NCBI GenBank assembly: GCA_004151065.3
Contig: NWUY0300037669.1
Location: 20,299-41,538, forward strand
Length of the DNA: 21,240 nt
Reading direction: 5' to 3'
DNA from: Larix sibirica
Taxonomy: Eukaryota; Streptophyta; Pinopsida; Pinales; Pinaceae
The position numbers were made by a program, and so were the translations under genes. Positions 18,402 through 21,240 of the stretch are shown piece by piece. Each line of letters starts with the position of its first letter. Within the stretch, counting starts at the first letter, position 1. The notes beneath the pieces are model-generated. The model was not told the DNA's origin. It saw nothing but the letters and a program-made list of their open reading frames with translations, and searched no databases.

Positions 18402-20297
18402 CTATATAATACCAAAAAGGTTGTTAAACAAGAAGACACGTTTAATCTGCCTTTCGTCCTCCTCTGCATTGTTTTTCAAGTGCCAGTCCTCCATGGTTTT
18501 TGTGTCTGAATCATCAATTCCCCTGTCTTTGGGCTGATTTAAATTGTATGAAGGGCAGAGGGGAATTTTTTTTAAGAATTTCCCTTCCCCTGGTAAGAGA
18601 AGAAGATCATGATGATTCCACAGCAATGGACATCGCCCTGCGGGAACAACTGCACGCACAAATACGCCGCTCTTACTCAAATTCCATGTATATTTATTCT
18701 TCCTCTGAAACCACATTTTTCAAATTTTATCGCTATTTGGTTTTTGTATTCTCCTCTCTGTTTTGATAAGTTGAATTCCGGGAATACTTCGTAACATAAC
18801 GGTAGGTTTTGTTTAGCAGTCAGTAACGGAATTATTTGATTTCCTGGTGCTTTCTCAGTTATAATACGGAAGACAAAACAGTAATATGTGGAAAATGGCC
18901 GATGTCTTGTTACTATAAAATGTGGTATTTAAATTTGGTCAATTTGCAATCCTATGACAGACGTAGTGATGCATGTGGGAATGCCCATAATCTGTCTCTG
19001 CTGAATTTGGGTATTTCCTGTTGGCGGAAAAATTTAGTGGAAAATTTTTGAGGTCGGTTTTCAAGTCCTTGGAAAATTTTGAATGCATTGTAAAGATATT
19101 GGAATGTAATATCCGTAGGCATTATAACATCGCAGGTTTTCCTCTTTAATGTAACAGTGAAAAATACTAAATATTCCTGGAAAAAGAAAAGCAATGTTAC
19201 AAAAATCAGGACAAACTCGCACGATATTCATAGTGAATATAACCGAAAACCCTCTTCTCGAGGCAATGGACATAACCCAAAACCCTCTCGGAAGAAATGA
19301 CCTGCTAAATTTATAAAAACAAGTTAGAGAGGATAAAAAACACTTTCTCCCGTCAACGATGGCTTCGTGGGATGGTGAAAGATGGTGCTATATGATTGTG
19401 GTGGGTTCAAGTTTCGTCAGTCACATGCTTGTGCTTGTGTTTGCACCAGTGTTGTGAAAATGCGGTGGGCAAGGTGCAACTCCGAGGTGACTTCGGTGAA
19501 TATAATTTCGATGCCCCCACTTGTGTCCTCTTAAATGAAGGGTGACTTCTGTAGCGTGGCATGAAGTTTCTACTTATTGAATATCTTGTATAGGGCAGTT
19601 GCCACTTGCTTGCGTTGGCAAGAAGCTTTCAGTGAAAAAAACACTTTCTCCTCGAATGCTCAGCCTGGAAACCCATTAGGAACAAACTAACACACGAATA
19701 TTGGTAATTATCATTCTCCAAGAGATTTTTAACCCATGAAAATCAAAACGAGCTAGTAAATTTCATAACTAAACTGTTCAGTAACAGAAAAAACCCCTTA
19801 AAAATAGGGTAGTGTTAATCATTTTTTGATTAAATTCTTATTAAATTTTTCTTCTAGATTTTTAATCTAAAATAAGACGGCCTATAGACCTGGTAGGTCT
19901 CCTAAGGACGTTAATTAACACACACACACACACATAACTTGAGATGTACTGAATAATGAAAAGGATTCACAAATACCGATTTTGGCCGAATACGTTGTAT
20001 TTTGCTGGAGCGAGTCTAATGAATTTCTGGGGTGTCGTTATTTTATTCTATACGCTGTTATGTTCAGCAGCAAACGGAGTTGTCTTAGCTAGAAATAGGA
20101 GCATTCATTCCACTTCAAGCTTGAAAACTTTGTACAAGTTACTGGCAGGTGCAACTTCTATGCATTTTTTGGAATGATTTTATCATTTTGGGTTTTTGTA
20201 TTTAGTATTTTTTCTTGAGTCGGAGACCTTACCTGGCCACCTTGAGTAACTAGATTGAGTTTTCTTTATCTTAGGCTAAGTTACAGCACACACCCCT
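18402..20297. other. Unrecognised intergenic DNA
   Basis: Less AT-rich than the left half in places. No frame longer than about 100 codons and no recognisable domain. AAAAAACACTTTCTCC occurs twice (about 19336 and 19636). A 73-codon frame at 19956-20177 has a hydrophobic stretch (MNFWGVVILFYTLLCSAANG) but no family resemblance or coding support. A (CA)8 microsatellite lies at 19919-19934. Confidence 0.55.
19919..19934. repeat. (CA)8 microsatellite
   Basis: Eight CA dinucleotides in a row. Confidence 0.85.
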
Positions 20298-21240
20298 CAG
20301 GGGCCCTGTGTTTGTATCTTGCACTTTGAGCACGTGACGCGTTAGTATATGTATCCGACATGTGTTTGGCACGTGCCCTAAAACAGGAAATGTGCCCTAG
20401 ATGTGTCCTGACACGCTGGACAACGAGCCCTGAAAAGAGACCCACAAGAGGCTTAAAAATAAAAAAAGTGTTTTTTTATGTTATTTTTGTTACTTTCAGC
20501 TGTATAGAAAAGGCTCTCCCTGTCTATCATTATGCAAGTGAAGGATAAAATCCAGGATTCTCGGAGCAAACCAGATTTGTCGTTTCTCCAACAACATTTT
20601 TCTTGATTCATTCCCACATAAGTCATGGCTCAATCATCAATGGTGGCTGGTAAAGGTCGAAGGAAAGGGAGGAATGTCACTGATGGTATTGTCCCCCTTC
20701 CTTTAAGTTCATCTATCTCTGTCACTGCTCCATCTATTGCAAGTGGAGCTGCTAGTGCTGCAAATAATGTGGTGTAGCAAGGTACCAAGCTCAAGAAAAA
20801 TATCTGTTGTGGGAGTATGTAACAAGAAAACAAGGGCTCAGGGAAAAGCTTGTTGGGGTAGGAAATGTTCTTTGGACATGTAATTTCTGCAATAAGGAAT
20901 TCAAGAGCACATACTACTGAGTTAATGGCCATTTGTTGGGCCTTCCCGGTGGACTTAGAGCATGTAAAGCAGTGAATGCTACCCAATGTAAAAATATGGA
21001 AAAAGAGGATGCTATTGTCTTGGGGAAGGTGGCAACAACAATTAGAACACACAAAAATTCCTCTTCCATTTTTGAGGAAGCCATCTAGTAGATTTGGGAG
21101 TGGGATTGCAATTCAACCAACAAGAAAGAGGCCAGCCCCAAGTGGTGGTCCAATGGACATGATCTTTCAACAAGAGAAGTAAAAGGAGGTTGATCTTACC
21201 ATTTGTTTCTTTTTCTATCTCAACTTCATTTCATTTAGTG
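20298..21240 (+). mobile_element. 5' part of a hAT-family DNA transposon, cut by window end
   Basis: The decayed transposase N-terminus at 20625 onward identifies a hAT element. A possible left end is CAGGGGCCCTG at 20298-20308, since many plant hAT termini begin CAGGG. The 8 bp before it (ACACCCCT) would be the target-site copy. Downstream, at 20331-20414, short palindromes containing CACGTG and GTGTC..GACAC could be subterminal transposase sites. The right end lies outside the window, so the boundary is a hypothesis. Confidence 0.5.
20625..21240 (+). pseudogene. hAT transposase N-terminus with BED-type zinc finger (broken)
   Basis: A hAT transposase binds element ends and cuts and pastes the element. 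The ATG at 20625 opens MAQSSMVAGKGRRKGRNVTDG, a basic leader followed by a Ser/Ala-rich stretch. A TAG and a frameshift follow. In another frame comes WEYVTRKQG, then LWTCNFCNKEFKSTYY, a stop, and VNGHLLGLPGGLRACKAV. That is the BED finger of plant hAT proteins, with Cys at 20879 and 20888 and His at 20930. The stop at 20918 is TGA where the family usually has Arg (CGA). Further on are KEDAIVLGKVATT and THKNSSSIFEEAI, two more stops and another frameshift, then RKRPAPSGGPMDMIFQQEK, a stop, and DLTICFFFYLNFISFS, resembling the start of the catalytic core. The window ends there. Confidence 0.75.

Noticed and set aside
18316-18766. Overlapping frames of 73-104 codons on both strands as a host exon
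   Set aside because: No domain, no conserved splice pattern that I can support, and mutually overlapping frames.
19311-19457. TATAAAA-like box about 45 bp before a 32-codon frame starting at 19359
   Set aside because: The peptide is very short with no recognisable features, and such boxes are common in AT-rich DNA.
19956-20177. 73-codon frame with a possible membrane segment
   Set aside because: No family resemblance, no supporting promoter or splice context; a frame this short is expected by chance.

Overview
The window looks like intergenic DNA from a large, repeat-rich seed-plant genome, probably a gymnosperm or conifer. It has long AT-rich stretches without genes, many low-copy tandem duplications, a decayed L1-clade LINE with a plant-type RNase H domain, and the decayed start of a plant hAT transposase. 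I see no intact host protein gene, rRNA, tRNA or CRISPR array. The conifer assignment is inference; plant origin is better supported, by the DUF4283/zinc-knuckle ORF1, zf-RVT and RVT_3-type RNase H arrangement.

Layout. 1-4262 is AT-rich sequence with several two-copy tandem repeats (periods 22, 30, 114 and 58). 4263-7706 holds a 67-bp tandem repeat, more AT-rich DNA, a 99-bp tandem repeat and, from 6809, the 3' end of a minus-strand LINE. A single N lies at 7707. 7708-11202 then repeats almost all of 4267-7706 at a constant offset of 3496 with about eight substitutions, and runs on into the rest of the LINE. The LINE body (10305-17408, minus strand) is flanked by an 18-bp target-site duplication with 16 of 18 matches (10287-10304 and 17409-17426). 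After it comes AT-rich DNA with a 24-bp and a 76-bp tandem repeat, a second lone N at 18078 with a perfect 323-bp repeat across it, about 1.9 kb of unrecognised sequence, and the 5' part of a hAT element (about 20298 to the window end).

The LINE reads, on the minus strand: ORF1 (DUF4283-like region, then a CCHC zinc knuckle), a 122-nt spacer, ORF2 (endonuclease, reverse transcriptase, zf-RVT, RNase H), a third open frame after RNase H, a 3'UTR with a GC-rich hairpin and AATAAA, and a short poly(A) tail. ORF1 and the third frame are broken only by in-frame stops, many of them explicable as C-to-T or G-to-A changes. ORF2 has stops plus several frameshifts, one inside the reverse transcriptase active-site box, so this copy is dead.

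Two points matter most. First, both Ns sit exactly between direct repeats, so both large duplications are probably unmerged contig overlaps and not biology. Second, the LINE carries an extra reading frame after RNase H whose Kozak-context ATG opens a peptide matching the histone H3 tail in register (MARTK, then RK). It is the best candidate here for something undescribed.
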